Shown: positions 52,320 to 62,732, counted from the stretch's first letter. The stretch is 64,000 bases of DNA from Pantoea sp. A4 (GCF_000295955.2 NZ_ALXE01000026.1:104800-168799), one strand, 5' to 3'. Notes: generated by a model not told the origin, from the letters alone. Made by a program: numbers and translations.

Positions 52320-52898
52320 TCACTGACGTTGGATAAGCGGTTGAACTTTATTATCAATAGCCTCTCGTGCCCGGAAAATACGTGAACGTACAGTGCCTAC
52401 CGGGCAATCCATTATGACGGCGATCTCTTCGTAACTTAGTCCATCCAACTCACGCAGGGTAATCGCCATGCGTAAATCTTCCGGCAGTGCCTCAATGGTA
52501 CGAAAGACAATTTGTTTCAATTCTTCTGACAACATTAAATTCTCAGGGTTCGAAATTTCTTTGAGCGCACCCGCACTCTCGAAATTTTCTGCGTCGATCG
52601 CGTCCACATCGCTCGAAGGAGGACGACGCCCCTGGGCCACCAGATAGTTTTTTGCTGTGTTAACAGCAATCCGGTACAGCCATGTATAAAACGCGCTATC
52701 GCCACGGAATGAATCCAGTGCGCGATACGCCTTAATGAAAGATTCCTGCACCACATCTGGCACATCGCCAGACGGGACATAACGTGAAACCAGGCTTGCT
52801 ACTTTATGTTGATAGCGAATGACCAGAAGATTGAACGCTTTCTGATCGCCTTTCTGCACACGTTCAACGAGAACCTGATCCGTTAACTGCTCGCTCAT
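52320..52898 (-). CDS. rpoE: RNA polymerase sigma factor RpoE
   Basis: ECF sigma factor for the envelope stress response. The 192-residue product is almost identical to E. coli RpoE (191 aa) with region 2 (YRALDSFRGDSAFYTWLYRIAVNTAKNYL) and region 4 (ITLRELDGLSYEEIAVIMDCPVGTVRSRIFRARE). An ATGA overlap joins its start to an upstream leader ORF. A sigmaE-type promoter lies 83 bp upstream, consistent with autoregulation. Confidence 0.98.
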   Translation of the reverse strand: MSEQLTDQVLVERVQKGDQKAFNLLVIRYQHKVASLVSRYVPSGDVPDVVQESFIKAYRALDSFRGDSAFYTWLYRIAVNTAKNYLVAQGRRPPSSDVDAIDAENFESAGALKEISNPENLMLSEELKQIVFRTIEALPEDLRMAITLRELDGLSYEEIAVIMDCPVGTVRSRIFRAREAIDNKVQPLIQRQ

Positions 52899-52975
52899 CC
52901 GAGGTAATGTCTCCCCAAACTCTTTTTTACGCGTAATTGAACTGCCAGCACATCCAGATACTTCTGAGCAAGCAT
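52895..52975 (-). CDS. rseD: rseD-like leader peptide coupled to rpoE
   Basis: A 26-codon ORF from ATG 52975 (MLAQKYLDVLAVQLRVKKSL..) ends with TGA that overlaps the rpoE ATG as ATGA, the arrangement expected for translational coupling. An in-frame TTG at 53008 would give 37 codons, and the frame is open for a few more codons upstream. E. coli has RseD, a leader peptide coupled to rpoE and a target of CsrA control. The peptide itself is not recognised as having a function; the coupling is what the sequence shows. Confidence 0.6.
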   Translation of the reverse strand: MLAQKYLDVLAVQLRVKKSLGRHYLG

Positions 52976-52980
52976 CCGCT

Positions 52981-53007
52981 TTGAGTAGCCCTTTGGCCTA
53001 AAGTTCA
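52981..53007 (-). promoter_or_regulatory. SigmaE-type promoter of rpoE
   Basis: GAACTT (53007-53002), 16 bp, TCAAA (52985-52981) fits the sigmaE consensus. It would start transcription near 52975, inside the rseD-like ORF. The rest of the 448-bp rpoE-nadB interval must hold further promoters for rpoE and for nadB; no other gene is seen in it. Confidence 0.65.
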
Positions 53008-53346
53008 ATTCCGTCCTTTTTTTGCTGTTTCACGTTGATGCACAACTTGTTGTTGATTCTCTTACATTGTACTTCACCGTGCGCGATCAGGGGCGCCAGG
53101 CCTGAGCATCAAATTGCTGGCAGAGTACCTTATGCGGGGCAATTTTTCATCACAAAATCCCCTTTTGACTCAAAGTGTTTGATATAAAAAACCCTGATGA
53201 ATGAAAGATGACATTAACTTTCTGAATAACGGCAGTAGCGGCATGAATTGCGCTTCTTTTTGCTGACAATGTGCGCTAAGCACTTCACATCCCCCGCCAG
53301 TACGCTTATGCTCGCCCTATCACTGTTTAGTAAATTAAACACCATT

Positions 53347-54954
53347 ATGACTACTCATCCTGATTATGATTGTGACGTTTTGATTGTTGGCAGTGGCGCA
53401 GCAGGCCTCTCTCTGGCCCTGCGTCTGGCGGCTAACTATCAGGTTTTACTGCTGAGCAAAGCAGAGATCAACGAAGGTTCGACGTTGTATGCACAGGGCG
53501 GCATTGCTGCGGTGTTTGATGAAACTGACAGTATCGAATCGCACATTGAAGATACGCTGATCGCCGGGGCTGGCCTGTGTGACCGTCAGGCGGTCTCTTT
53601 CATTGCCAGCCACGCGCGGGAGTGCGTGCAGTGGTTGATCGACAACGGCGTCTCTTTTGACCTTGATCCCCAGGCCGGTGGCGATATGCGCTACCACCTT
53701 GCTCAGGAAGGGGGCCACAGTCATCGTCGCATTCTGCATAACGCCGATGCCACCGGGCGCGAGGTCGAAACCACATTGGTTGGGCAGGCGCTGAGCCATC
53801 CCAACATCCGTATTCTGGAACGCACTAACGCCGTCGACTTAATCCTCTCTGACAAGCTAGGCTTGCCGGGGCCGCGCCGCGCGGTGGGGGCGTGGATCTG
53901 GAACCGCAACCGTGAACAGGTAGAGACCTGCCGTGCGCGTTCTGTGGTGCTGGCCACTGGCGGTGCCGCCAAAGTGTATCAGTACACCACCAACCCCGAT
54001 GTCGCTTCAGGCGACGGGATTGCGATGGCCTGGCGCGCCGGATGCCGCGTCGCCAATCTGGAATTTAATCAGTTCCACCCAACCTGCCTGTTCCATCCCC
54101 AGGCGCAGAGCTTTTTGCTGACCGAAGCCCTGCGTGGTGAAGGTGCACGCCTGTTACGCCCGGACGGCAGCCGCTTCATGCCAGACTTTGATGCGCGCGG
54201 TGAACTCGCGCCGCGTGACGTGGTGGCTCGCGCTATCGATCATGAAATGAAACGGCTCGGCGTGGACTGCATGTACCTGGATATCAGCCACCAGCCCGAG
54301 GCGTTTGTGCGCAGCCACTTCCCGATGATCTACGACAAGCTGCTGAGCTTTGGCTTTGATTTAACCCGTGATGCCATTCCCGTGGTGCCTGCCGCCCACT
54401 ACACCTGCGGCGGCGTGATGGTGGATCAGAACGGCGCGACGGATGTCGCTGGCTTATATGCCATTGGCGAAGTGAGTTATACCGGGCTGCACGGTGCGAA
54501 TCGCATGGCGTCCAACTCGCTGCTGGAGTGTCTGGTGTATGGCTGGTCAGCGGCAGAAGACCTGCTGCGCACGCTGCCCAACGTTAGCAAAGTTGATCAG
54601 CTACCGGCGTGGGATGAAAGCCAGGTCGATGATGCCGATGAGCGCGTGGTGATTCAGCATAACTGGCACGAGCTACGTCTGCTGATGTGGGATTATGTCG
54701 GGATTGTGCGCACCACTAAGCGCCTGGAGCGAGCGCTGCGGCGTATTTTGCTGCTGCAACAGGAGATCGATGAGTACTACGCGCACTTCCGTCTGTCGAA
54801 TAACCTGCTGGAGTTACGCAATCTGGTGCAGGTGGCCGAGCTGATGGTACGTTCGGCCCTGGATCGTAAGGAGAGTCGGGGGCTGCACTACACCCGCGAC
54901 TATCCAGATTTGCTGCCCGAAGCGCTGCCGACGATTTTGCAACCGCAGCATTAA
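53347..54954 (+). CDS. nadB: L-aspartate oxidase
   Basis: FAD enzyme that oxidises aspartate to iminoaspartate, the first step of de novo NAD synthesis; it hands the product to NadA, an Fe-S enzyme. The open frame starts at 53248, but the ATG at 53347 gives [28 protein letters not shown] with the FAD dinucleotide motif in the usual place and 535 residues (E. coli 540). Other motifs: [25 protein letters not shown] [11 protein letters not shown], and TCGGVMVD. Overlaps the convergent trmN by 4 bp. Confidence 0.97.
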   Translation: MTTHPDYDCDVLIVGSGAAGLSLALRLAANYQVLLLSKAEINEGSTLYAQGGIAAVFDETDSIESHIEDTLIAGAGLCDRQAVSFIASHARECVQWLIDNGVSFDLDPQAGGDMRYHLAQEGGHSHRRILHNADATGREVETTLVGQALSHPNIRILERTNAVDLILSDKLGLPGPRRAVGAWIWNRNREQVETCRARSVVLATGGAAKVYQYTTNPDVASGDGIAMAWRAGCRVANLEFNQFHPTCLFHPQAQSFLLTEALRGEGARLLRPDGSRFMPDFDARGELAPRDVVARAIDHEMKRLGVDCMYLDISHQPEAFVRSHFPMIYDKLLSFGFDLTRDAIPVVPAAHYTCGGVMVDQNGATDVAGLYAIGEVSYTGLHGANRMASNSLLECLVYGWSAAEDLLRTLPNVSKVDQLPAWDESQVDDADERVVIQHNWHELRLLMWDYVGIVRTTKRLERALRRILLLQQEIDEYYAHFRLSNNLLELRNLVQVAELMVRSALDRKESRGLHYTRDYPDLLPEALPTILQPQH

Positions 54955-55700
54955 CGGAACAGATAGAAGTCCTGCACCAGGCTCAACCAGTCTGCCGCAT
55001 AGCTTTTATCTTCATCACGAATGGCGAGACGTTCCAGCAACGTTTCGCCCGCCGTGGGTGAAAAGCCCAACACCAGGCGGTTTGGCGGACGCTGCACATA
55101 GGGGGAAACATCGAGGCGATAACGCAGATGCCATCCCTCTTCCTGCGCCAGGGTAATTAACGCTTCTCCTGAATCTTCCGGCAGCACCACACAAAATAAT
55201 CCCTCCTCCTCGATTAACTGGGCGGCACAACGCAGCAGCGTGGGATGGTCTAACGTAGTGGTACTGCGAGCGGCATCGCGTTCAACGCTGCTTGATGCCG
55301 TGCCCGGGGTGAAAAACGGCGGATTACTCACAATCAATGAATAGCGTTTTTCGCACTGCTCACTCCAGCTGACAATGTCCTGAGGAAACACCTGCATGCG
55401 GTTAGCCCAAGGCGACGCCGTAAAATTATCTTGCGCCTGGCTCGCCGCATTCGCTTCCAGTTCCACCGCATCAATGGTCACCGCTTCTGGCGTGCGCTGT
55501 GCCAGCATCAGTGCGATCAGGCCGCTGCCACAGCCAATATCCAGCACACTGCGCACACCAGCTACCGGAGCCCAGGCACCGAGCAGCACGCCATCGGTGC
55601 CCACTTTCATGGCGCAACGATCGTGTGCGACAAAAAATTGCTTAAAAGTGAAACCATCTTTTCTTAAAATTGCCCGCGATTGCGGCTGGTCCTGAGACAT
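54951..55700 (-). CDS. trmN: tRNA1(Val) (adenine37-N6)-methyltransferase TrmN
   Basis: SAM-dependent enzyme (YfiC) that methylates N6 of A37 in tRNA-Val. The 249-residue product has SAM motif [19 protein letters not shown] and the amino-methyltransferase motif SNPPFF. It begins with [25 protein letters not shown], typical of the family. Divergent from srmB, convergent with nadB, as in E. coli. Confidence 0.95.
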   Translation of the reverse strand: MSQDQPQSRAILRKDGFTFKQFFVAHDRCAMKVGTDGVLLGAWAPVAGVRSVLDIGCGSGLIALMLAQRTPEAVTIDAVELEANAASQAQDNFTASPWANRMQVFPQDIVSWSEQCEKRYSLIVSNPPFFTPGTASSSVERDAARSTTTLDHPTLLRCAAQLIEEEGLFCVVLPEDSGEALITLAQEEGWHLRYRLDVSPYVQRPPNRLVLGFSPTAGETLLERLAIRDEDKSYAADWLSLVQDFYLFR

Positions 55701-55836
55701 GCGTAACTACCATTGAATTTTTTACTGCCGCGAGTGTAACGTGGTAAAGACGGGAATTCACCTTCACCTGCGAACACAAACAGATGAAGATTGTGGCTGA
55801 ACTGTCTATAATCAGCGCCCCAAACTGAGGTAGACC

Positions 55837-57165
55837 ATGACCGTAACCACTTTTTCCGAACTCGAACTCGACGAAAGCCTGCTGAAAGCTCTGCAGGATA
55901 AAGGCTTCACGCGCCCTACAGCGATTCAGGCTGTTGCAATCCCGCCCGCGCTAGAGGGCCGTGACGTGTTGGGTTCGGCACCAACCGGAACGGGGAAAAC
56001 CGCGGCCTATCTGCTGCCCGCGCTACAACACCTGATCGACTTTCCGCGTAAAAAATCCGGCCCACCCCGTATTCTGATCCTGACGCCAACCCGTGAGCTG
56101 GCGATGCAGGTAGCCGATCACGCACGTGAACTGGCGCAACACACGCATCTGGACATCGCAACCATCACCGGTGGCGTTGCCTTTATGAACCACGCTGAAG
56201 TCTTCAGCGAAAACCAGGATATCGTGGTTGCGACCACTGGCCGCCTGCTGCAATACATCAAAGAAGAGAACTTCGACTGCCGCGCCGTTGAAACGCTGAT
56301 CCTTGATGAAGCTGACCGCATGCTGGACATGGGCTTTGCCCAGGATATCGAAACCATCGCGGCAGAAACCCGCTGGCGTAAACAGACATTACTGTTCTCT
56401 GCCACGCTGGAAGGCGACAGCATCAAAGATTTCGCCGAGCGCCTGCTGGAAGATCCGGTCCCGGTAGATGCTGATCCAAGCCGCCGCGAACGTAAAAAAA
56501 TCAATCAGTACTATTTCCGTGCTGATGACGTAGAACACAAAACCAAACTGCTGGTTCACCTGCTGAATCAACCAGAAATGGAACGTACCATTGTGTTCGT
56601 ACGTAAACGTGAGCGCCTGCACGAACTGGTAGGTTGGCTGCATGAAGCGGGTATTCGTAGCTGCTATCTCGAAGGTGAGATGGTGCAGGCCAAACGTAAC
56701 GAAGCAATTAAACGCATTAGCGATGGCCGCGTGAACCTGCTGGTCGCGACCGATGTCGCCGCGCGTGGTATCGATATCGATGATGTGACCCACGTCATCA
56801 ACTTCGATATGCCACGCACCGCAGATACCTACCTGCACCGCATTGGCCGTACCGGCCGCGCCGGTAAAAAAGGCACCGCTATTTCACTGGTTGAAGCCCA
56901 TGACCACCTGCTGATGCAAAAAATTGGCCGCTACATCGACGAGCCGCTGAAAATGCGCGTCATTGATGAACTGCGTCCAACTACCCGTGCGCAGAGTGCG
57001 AAAGTCACCGGCAAACCGTCGAAAAAAGTGCTGGCGAAGCGTAAAGAGCAAAAAGAGAAAGAAGCGGAAAAACCGCGTGTGAAAAAACGCCACCGCGACA
57101 CCAAAAACGTCGGTAAGCGCCGCAAGCCTAGCAGCTCGACGCCATCGAACGAGGGTGCGGAATAA
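55837..57165 (+). CDS. srmB: ATP-dependent RNA helicase SrmB
   Basis: DEAD-box helicase of 50S ribosome assembly. The 442-residue product has the Q motif, Walker A SAPTGTGKTAAYLLP, motif Ia TPTRELAMQV, DEAD box LDEADRML, SAT FSATLEG, motif V VATDVAARGID and motif VI HRIGRTGRAGKKGTAIS. A basic low-complexity tail follows (KEQKEKEAEKPRVKKRHRDTK). A TATAAT -10 lies at 55807-55812. A strong terminator follows. Confidence 0.97.
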   Translation: MTVTTFSELELDESLLKALQDKGFTRPTAIQAVAIPPALEGRDVLGSAPTGTGKTAAYLLPALQHLIDFPRKKSGPPRILILTPTRELAMQVADHARELAQHTHLDIATITGGVAFMNHAEVFSENQDIVVATTGRLLQYIKEENFDCRAVETLILDEADRMLDMGFAQDIETIAAETRWRKQTLLFSATLEGDSIKDFAERLLEDPVPVDADPSRRERKKINQYYFRADDVEHKTKLLVHLLNQPEMERTIVFVRKRERLHELVGWLHEAGIRSCYLEGEMVQAKRNEAIKRISDGRVNLLVATDVAARGIDIDDVTHVINFDMPRTADTYLHRIGRTGRAGKKGTAISLVEAHDHLLMQKIGRYIDEPLKMRVIDELRPTTRAQSAKVTGKPSKKVLAKRKEQKEKEAEKPRVKKRHRDTKNVGKRRKPSSSTPSNEGAE

Positions 57166-57178
57166 AACCGCACCAGAT

Positions 57179-57210
57179 AAAAAATCGCCCCCTGTTGGGC
57201 GATTTTTTTT
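57179..57210 (+). terminator. Rho-independent terminator of srmB
   Basis: A-run, TCGCCC stem with GGGCGA around CCTGTT, then eight T. It begins 13 bp after the srmB stop. Confidence 0.93.
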
Positions 57211-57331
57211 GCCTTTAAGCGGCAAAATTCAGGCTTTAAGGGTGGAATCTCACTTCAGGTCGTGATTTCATCCATTTTCATCACAAGCTGGCAGCTAAGC
57301 CAGACAGCATAATTTCAGGCAGGAGCATGAG

Positions 57332-58015
57332 ATGGCCGACAAGTTAACCTGGCACGACGTGCTGGCGGTGGAAAAAGAGAAACCCTATTTCAATGAGACG
57401 CTGAAGCAGGTGGCACGCGAGCGCGAGGCGGGAATTACCGTCTATCCGCCGCAAAAAGATGTGTTTAATGCCTTCCGTCTGACCGAACTCGGCGACATCA
57501 AAGTGGTGATCCTCGGCCAGGACCCGTACCACGGCCCGAATCAGGCGCATGGTTTGGCTTTCTCTGTGTTGCCGGGCGTCGCCGTTCCCCCTTCGCTGCA
57601 GAACATGTACAAAGAGCTGGTGCAGGATATTCCTGGTTTCGAGCGTCCGCAGCACGGTTTCCTTGAGAGTTGGGCACGTCAGGGCGTGTTGCTGCTGAAC
57701 ACGGTTCTGACCGTTGAGGCCAGCAAAGCGCACTCACACGCGCGTTTCGGCTGGGAAACCTTCACGGATAACGTTATCGCGGCGATTAATCAGCATCGCG
57801 AGGGCGTGATCTTCCTGCTGTGGGGATCGCACGCACAGAAAAAGGGCAGCATTATCGATCGCCAGCGCCATCATGTTTTACAGGCGCCACACCCTTCTCC
57901 GCTCTCTGCACATCGCGGTTTCTTTGGCAGCAAGCACTTCTCGCAGACCAACGCGCTGTTGCAATCTGCCGGTCAGCAGCCGATTGACTGGACACCGGTG
58001 TTACCGGAAAGCTGA
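57332..58015 (+). CDS. ung: Uracil-DNA glycosylase
   Basis: Removes uracil from DNA as the first step of base excision repair. The 227-residue product has the water-activating loop [18 protein letters not shown] (catalytic Asp), the uracil-binding LLNTVLTVE and the DNA-intercalating [13 protein letters not shown]. In E. coli the next genes are yfiF and trxC; here grpE follows at once on the other strand. Confidence 0.98.
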   Translation: MADKLTWHDVLAVEKEKPYFNETLKQVAREREAGITVYPPQKDVFNAFRLTELGDIKVVILGQDPYHGPNQAHGLAFSVLPGVAVPPSLQNMYKELVQDIPGFERPQHGFLESWARQGVLLLNTVLTVEASKAHSHARFGWETFTDNVIAAINQHREGVIFLLWGSHAQKKGSIIDRQRHHVLQAPHPSPLSAHRGFFGSKHFSQTNALLQSAGQQPIDWTPVLPES

Positions 58016-58022
58016 AAAGCAA

Positions 58023-58046
58023 ACGGCCGCGACTAAGCGCGGCCGT
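58023..58046. terminator. Hairpin between ung and grpE
   Basis: ACGGCCGC and GCGGCCGT form a perfect 8-bp stem in the 51-bp gap between the convergent ung and grpE stops. There is no T-run in either direction, so it is a possible but weak intrinsic terminator. Confidence 0.5.
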
Positions 58047-58066
58047 CATCACCAATCTTACACCAC

Positions 58067-58648
58067 TCAGGCTTTGGCTTTCGCCACTGTCACCATGGCT
58101 GGACGCAACAGACGACCATTCAGGGTGTAGCCACGCTGCATGACAAACAGCACGTGGTTTGGCGCAACATCAGCAGATTCGATCATCGAAATCGCCTGAT
58201 GCACTTCCGGGTTGAATGGCTCATTTGGCTGACCAACAACTTCAACACCAAACTTACGCACTGCACCCAGCAGGCCTTTCAGCGTCAGCTCGATGCCTTC
58301 CAGCATGGAGGCCAACTGCTCATTGTCTTTATCAGCCACTTCCAGCGCACGCTCAAGGCTATCGATCACTGGCAGCAGTTCATTAGAGAATTTCTCCAAT
58401 GCGAATTTGTGTGCCTTCTCGATATCCATTTCGGTACGACGGCGAATGTTCTCGATTTCCGCCTGGGCGCGCAGTTGTGCATCACGCACTCCGCCTTGCG
58501 CCTGAGCCAGCTCAGCCTCTAACTGGGCGATACGCTCATCACGCGGATCCACCTCTGGGGCTGTCTCGGTTTCCACTTGTGCCTGCTGTTCCTGTTGAAT
58601 TTCTTCAGAGACTTGCTCGTTTGGGGTGTTCTGTTCTTTACTACTCAT
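58067..58648 (-). CDS. grpE: Nucleotide exchange factor GrpE
   Basis: Co-chaperone that releases ADP from DnaK. The frame opens at 58675; the ATG at 58648 gives [16 protein letters not shown] and 193 residues (E. coli 197). A Glu/Gln-rich N-terminus leads to a long dimerising helix (about 45-90, [28 protein letters not shown]). The C-terminal beta domain has [43 protein letters not shown] sigma32 promoter lies upstream. Confidence 0.97.
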   Translation of the reverse strand: MSSKEQNTPNEQVSEEIQQEQQAQVETETAPEVDPRDERIAQLEAELAQAQGGVRDAQLRAQAEIENIRRRTEMDIEKAHKFALEKFSNELLPVIDSLERALEVADKDNEQLASMLEGIELTLKGLLGAVRKFGVEVVGQPNEPFNPEVHQAISMIESADVAPNHVLFVMQRGYTLNGRLLRPAMVTVAKAKA

Positions 58649-58690
58649 GAATTTCTCCGCGTTTTGCACATTCATCTCGCTGGTTGGCTT

Positions 58691-58719
58691 ATTATGGGGA
58701 TCACTCTGGCGGTTTCAAG
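58691..58719 (-). promoter_or_regulatory. Sigma32 heat-shock promoter of grpE
   Basis: Read leftward, CTTGAAA (58719-58713), 13 bp, CCCCATAAT (58699-58691): a near-perfect sigma32 promoter. It lies in the 122-bp gap shared with the divergent nadK. Confidence 0.92.
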
Positions 58720-58770
58720 GGAACCCATCACATTGCCTGGCCGTTTTGGCTTTTGAGGACTATCCGCTCC

Positions 58771-59649
58771 ATGAATACACACTTTAACTGCATTGGTATT
58801 GTTGGCCATCCACGCCATCCTACGGCGTTAACCACCCACGAAATGATGTGGCGTTGGCTGACCTCCAAAGGTTATCAAGTGATTGTCGAAAAGCAGATCG
58901 CTAAAGAGTTGGCGCTGCGCGATGCACAAACCGGCACGCTGGCAGAGATAGGCGAAAAGGCCGATCTCGCGGTGGTGGTCGGTGGGGATGGCAACATGCT
59001 GGGCGCTGCTCGCGTGCTTTCTCGCTACGATATCAAAGTGATTGGTATCAACCGTGGCAATCTGGGTTTTCTGACCGACCTCGATCCAGACAATGCCCAA
59101 CAGCAGCTGGATGACGTCTTACAGGGCAACTATTTTGTCGAAAGCCGTTTCCTGCTTGAAGCACAGGTCGGCAGCGACAACTGCTCGCCGCGTTTAGCCA
59201 CAGCGATCAATGAAGTGGTGCTGCACCCCGGCAAAGTGGCGCACATGATTGAGTTTGAGGTCTACATTGACGAGAATTTCGCCTTCTCTCAGCGTTCAGA
59301 TGGTTTGATCATCTCCACGCCGACCGGCTCAACCGCCTATTCACTCTCCGCTGGCGGGCCGATTCTGACCCCTTCACTGGAAGCGATTGCCCTGGTGCCG
59401 ATGTTCCCGCATACGCTCTCCTCGCGCCCGCTGGTCATCAACAGCAGCAGCACCATTCGCCTGCGCTTCCCGACCCGCAGAAGCGACCTGGAAATCAGCT
59501 GTGACAGCCAGATAGCCCTGCCGATTCAGGAAGGGGAAGATGTATTGATCAGACGCAGCTCGCATCATCTCGATCTGATACATCCGAAAAATTACAATTA
59601 TTTCAACACGCTAAGCTCTAAGCTTGGCTGGTCAAAAAAATTGTTCTAA
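58771..59649 (+). CDS. nadK: NAD kinase
   Basis: Phosphorylates NAD to NADP. The start ATG at 58771 gives 292 residues, exactly the E. coli length; an upstream in-frame start at 58684 would run through the grpE promoter and is rejected. Motifs: [13 protein letters not shown] (GGDG), [11 protein letters not shown], and the NAD-binding [16 protein letters not shown]. It is divergent from grpE and upstream of recN, as in E. coli. Confidence 0.97.
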   Translation: MNTHFNCIGIVGHPRHPTALTTHEMMWRWLTSKGYQVIVEKQIAKELALRDAQTGTLAEIGEKADLAVVVGGDGNMLGAARVLSRYDIKVIGINRGNLGFLTDLDPDNAQQQLDDVLQGNYFVESRFLLEAQVGSDNCSPRLATAINEVVLHPGKVAHMIEFEVYIDENFAFSQRSDGLIISTPTGSTAYSLSAGGPILTPSLEAIALVPMFPHTLSSRPLVINSSSTIRLRFPTRRSDLEISCDSQIALPIQEGEDVLIRRSSHHLDLIHPKNYNYFNTLSSKLGWSKKLF

Positions 59650-59667
59650 AACCCAGCGCGCCCTCTT

Positions 59668-59727
59668 TACTGGATAAAAAACCAGTTTATACTGTATGTA
59701 AAACCATATCTGTTTTTACATACAGGT
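59668..59727 (+). promoter_or_regulatory. recN SOS control region: one perfect and two degenerate LexA boxes
   Basis: Three CTGT-N8-ACAG-like elements in tandem: CTGG-N8-CCAG at 59670-59685, CTGT-N8-CCAT at 59692-59707 and the perfect CTGT-N8-ACAG at 59710-59725. TATACT at 59688-59693 can be the -10. The last box ends 7 bp before the recN start codon. This resembles the multi-box recN promoter of E. coli. Confidence 0.88.
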
Positions 59728-59732
59728 GACTT

Positions 59733-61394
59733 ATGCTGGCACAACTGACCATCAGTAACTTTGCTATCGTTCGCGAACTGGAAATTGATTTTCAACAGGG
59801 TATGACCGCCATCACCGGGGAGACCGGGGCCGGTAAATCCATCGCTATTGATGCGCTCGGGTTGTGCCTGGGCGGTCGCGCTGAAGCAGATATGGTGCGT
59901 CAGGGAGCCAGCCGGGCCGATATTTGCGCTCGCTTTAACCTCAAATCTTCCCCTTCAGCCCAACGCTGGTTGCAGGAAAATCATCTTGATGAAGGCAGTG
60001 AATGCCTGCTGCGCCGTGTGATCAGCAGCGATGGACGATCCCGTGGCTTTATCAACGGCACGTCGGTCCCGCTGTCACAGCTGCGCGATCTCGGCCAGCT
60101 CCTGATTCAGATTCACGGTCAGCACGCCCATCAGTTGCTGCTAAAAGGCGATCACCAAAAACACCTGCTGGACGCCTACTCCGGCCATGATGCCCTGCTG
60201 CTCACTATGCGTGCCCAGTATCAAAGCTGGCACCAGAGCTGCCGTGACCTGGCTCAGCACCAGCAGTTGGCGCAGGAACGCGCTGCACGCCGTGAGCTGT
60301 TGCAGTACCAGTTGAAAGAACTCAACGAGTTTTCCCCGCAGCCGGGTGAATATGAGCAGATTGACGAAGAGTTCAAGCGTTTAGCCAACAGCGGACAGCT
60401 GCTCTCCACCAGCCAGCAGGCCCTCCAGATGCTGGCAGATGGCGATGACAGCAACATCAGCAGCCTGCTTTACAGCGTGCGCCAGATGCTGGCAGAGCTC
60501 ACCGGCATGGATGACAAACTGGGTGGCGTGTGGAACCTGCTGGAAGAGGCCTCGATTCAGCTTTCCGAAGCCAGTGATGAACTGCGCCACTACTGCGACC
60601 GCCTCGATCTCGATCCAAACCGCCTGTATGAAGTCGAACAGCGCATTTCCCGGCAGATTGCCCTGGCGCGCAAGCACCACGTCACGCCGGAAGCCCTGCC
60701 GGAGCACCATCAGCAGTTGCTGGCCGAAGCAGAGCTGCTCTCGCAGCATGAGAGCGACCAGGAGAGCCTGCATCACCAGGTGAGCGAGCACTATCAGGCG
60801 GCACTCAGCAGTGCAGAACTGCTGCATGAGCAGCGCGTCCTGTTCGCTGAAGAGCTACAGCAGCTGATTACGCAGAGTATGCACACCCTCTCCATGCCGC
60901 ACGGCCAGTTTGCGATTGAACTGACCTTTAACCCGGAACAGATCACCGCCGAGGGTGCGAGCAAAATTGATTTCCTCGTCACCACCAACCCAGGCCAGCC
61001 GTTGCAGCCGCTGGGCAAAGTGGCCTCCGGGGGCGAGCTTTCCCGTATTGCCCTGGCGATTCAGGTGATTACCGCGCAAAAAATGGAAACCCCTGCGATG
61101 ATCTTCGATGAAGTCGATGTGGGTATCAGCGGCCCAACCGCTGCGGTAGTGGGTAAAATGTTACGCCAGCTGGGCGAATCCACCCAGGTGATGTGCGTAA
61201 CGCACTTACCGCAGGTTGCAGGCTGTGGACATCAACATTTCTTCGTCAGCAAACAGACCGACGGCGCAATGACAGAAACCCATATGCAGCCGCTGGATAA
61301 GCGTGCGCGCCTGCAGGAACTGGCGCGTTTACTGGGCGGCAGCGAAGTCACTCGCAACACATTGGCCAACGCCAAAGAACTTTTGGCGGCCTGA
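59733..61394 (+). CDS. recN: DNA repair protein RecN
   Basis: SMC-like ATPase of double-strand-break repair, strongly SOS-induced. The 553-residue product (the E. coli length) has Walker [19 protein letters not shown], a coiled-coil middle, the ABC signature [15 protein letters not shown] and Walker [14 protein letters not shown]. It ends in KELLAA; in E. coli the terminal LAA makes RecN a ClpXP substrate, so rapid turnover is likely here also. Confidence 0.98.
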   Translation: MLAQLTISNFAIVRELEIDFQQGMTAITGETGAGKSIAIDALGLCLGGRAEADMVRQGASRADICARFNLKSSPSAQRWLQENHLDEGSECLLRRVISSDGRSRGFINGTSVPLSQLRDLGQLLIQIHGQHAHQLLLKGDHQKHLLDAYSGHDALLLTMRAQYQSWHQSCRDLAQHQQLAQERAARRELLQYQLKELNEFSPQPGEYEQIDEEFKRLANSGQLLSTSQQALQMLADGDDSNISSLLYSVRQMLAELTGMDDKLGGVWNLLEEASIQLSEASDELRHYCDRLDLDPNRLYEVEQRISRQIALARKHHVTPEALPEHHQQLLAEAELLSQHESDQESLHHQVSEHYQAALSSAELLHEQRVLFAEELQQLITQSMHTLSMPHGQFAIELTFNPEQITAEGASKIDFLVTTNPGQPLQPLGKVASGGELSRIALAIQVITAQKMETPAMIFDEVDVGISGPTAAVVGKMLRQLGESTQVMCVTHLPQVAGCGHQHFFVSKQTDGAMTETHMQPLDKRARLQELARLLGGSEVTRNTLANAKELLAA

Positions 61395-61582
61395 CAGCGC
61401 ACTTTTTTGCAGCCTCGTGGTCATAAGCTTGCTCTGTAGAGGTTTCCAATGGCGCAAAGGTTTATTATCATCGGCAACTTATGTCGCCTGAGTACTAAGC
61501 CTGCCGCAGGCAGAGTTCAGAATTTGATGGCAAAAAACAGCCTGTACACAGAGGCGTTTGGCCCCGAAAAAGGAATGTATAG

Positions 61583-61930
61583 ATGCGTTGTAAAATGCTG
61601 ACTGCTGCGGCAGTGGTAATGTTGATGATGACCGCCGGGTGTTCAACTCTGGAACGTGTGGTGTATCGCCCGGATATCAATCAGGGGAACTATCTGGTCG
61701 CCAATGATGTGGCAAAACTGCATACCGGCATGACGCAACAGCAAGTCGCGTATACTCTGGGTACGCCGATGATGAAAGATCCGTTCGGTAGCAACGTGTG
61801 GTACTACGTGTTCCGTCAGGAACCAGGCCATGAGAAGGTGACTCAGCAGACGCTGACCCTGACCTTCGACGGTAACGGTGTGTTAACCAATATTGATAAC
61901 AAACCGAATCTGACCGACGTGCAGGGCTAA
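61583..61930 (+). CDS. bamE: Outer-membrane assembly lipoprotein BamE
   Basis: Small lipoprotein of the BAM complex that stabilises BamA-BamD. The 115-residue product has a signal peptide [20 protein letters not shown] (acylated Cys20) followed by [18 protein letters not shown] and a BLIP-like fold ([20 protein letters not shown]). It is between recN and the convergent ratB, as in E. coli. Confidence 0.97.
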   Translation: MRCKMLTAAAVVMLMMTAGCSTLERVVYRPDINQGNYLVANDVAKLHTGMTQQQVAYTLGTPMMKDPFGSNVWYYVFRQEPGHEKVTQQTLTLTFDGNGVLTNIDNKPNLTDVQG

Positions 61931-61946
61931 TAGCCCCTCACAGTAG

Positions 61947-61971
61947 AAAAGGCGCTCAAGGCGCCTTTTTT
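61947..61971 (+). terminator. Terminator of bamE
   Basis: AAAAGGCGC pairs with GCGCCTTTT around a short TCAAG loop and is followed by T residues, 16 bp after the bamE stop. Confidence 0.85.
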
Positions 61972-62011
61972 GTTGTGGAAGCTGGCGATAATAGCCAGAC
62001 AGCGAGCGGTG

Positions 62012-62305
62012 TTACTTTTTCTCGCTAGCCGAGCGTTCAGCACGCTGACGACGCAACTCTTTCGGATCGGCAATCAGGGGACGGTAAATTTCCACCCGAT
62101 CGCCCTCTTCAACCACATCACTCAGCTTGACCGGACGGCTGTAAATACCCACTTTATTGACGCTCAAGTCGATATCTTTGCGCAGACGTAACAGGCCTGA
62201 AGCCACAATCGCCTGTTCAACCGTACTGCCCTGCTCCAGCTTTACGCTTTGCAGATACTGCTTCTCTGGCAAGGCATACACCACTTCCACCGCGATATCA
62301 GGCAC
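62012..62305 (-). CDS. ratB: RnfH/RatB family ubiquitin-like protein
   Basis: Small beta-grasp protein of the RnfH family and partner gene of ratA; function unclear. The GTG at 62305 gives 97 residues ([17 protein letters not shown]), matching E. coli (96 aa). The longer open frame to 62410 lies wholly within ratA and is rejected. The GTG overlaps the ratA stop by 8 bp, so translation is coupled. The C-terminus is highly charged ([16 protein letters not shown]). Confidence 0.9.
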   Translation of the reverse strand: MPDIAVEVVYALPEKQYLQSVKLEQGSTVEQAIVASGLLRLRKDIDLSVNKVGIYSRPVKLSDVVEEGDRVEIYRPLIADPKELRRQRAERSASEKK

Positions 62306-62732
62306 TGTAGACCTCTTTCGCGCGTTGGGTAAACGCCTGAACCATGCTGCTGGCCAGCTCTTTGAAGACGCGACCAAATGCCATCTCAACCAGCATATTG
62401 GTGAATTCAAATTCGAGGCTGAGTTCTACTTTGCAGGCATCGTCACCCAGTGAGACAAAGCGCCAACCGCCCGTCAACTGACGGAACGGGCCGTCAACCA
62501 GCTGCATATGGATGCTCTGATTATCGGTCAGGGTGTTACGCGTGGTGAAGGTTTTGCTGATGCCGGCTTTGGAGACATCGACTGATGCTGTCATTTGCGT
62601 TTCCGTCGCGTCAAGGACGCGGCTACCGGTGCAACCTGGTAAAAACTGCGGATAGGCATCGACATCGTTTACGAGCCGGTACATCTGCTCAGCGCTGTAA
62701 GGGACCAGCGCTGAACGGCTAATCTGGGCCAT
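62298..62732 (-). CDS. ratA: RatA, START-domain ribosome-associated protein
   Basis: START/SRPBCC-fold protein (also called PasT), reported to bind 50S subunits and block 70S formation in E. coli, with a disputed toxin role. The 144-residue product begins [39 protein letters not shown] and ends [14 protein letters not shown], typical of the family and related to mitochondrial Coq10. Divergent from smpB. Confidence 0.93.
   Translation of the reverse strand: MAQISRSALVPYSAEQMYRLVNDVDAYPQFLPGCTGSRVLDATETQMTASVDVSKAGISKTFTTRNTLTDNQSIHMQLVDGPFRQLTGGWRFVSLGDDACKVELSLEFEFTNMLVEMAFGRVFKELASSMVQAFTQRAKEVYSA

Noticed and set aside
58684..58770. Longer NadK beginning at 58684
   Set aside because: The extension would cover the grpE sigma32 promoter and lacks similarity, while the ATG at 58771 gives exactly the family length.
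62306..62410. N-terminal extension of RatB
   Set aside because: These codons lie inside ratA in another frame; the GTG at 62305 matches the family start.
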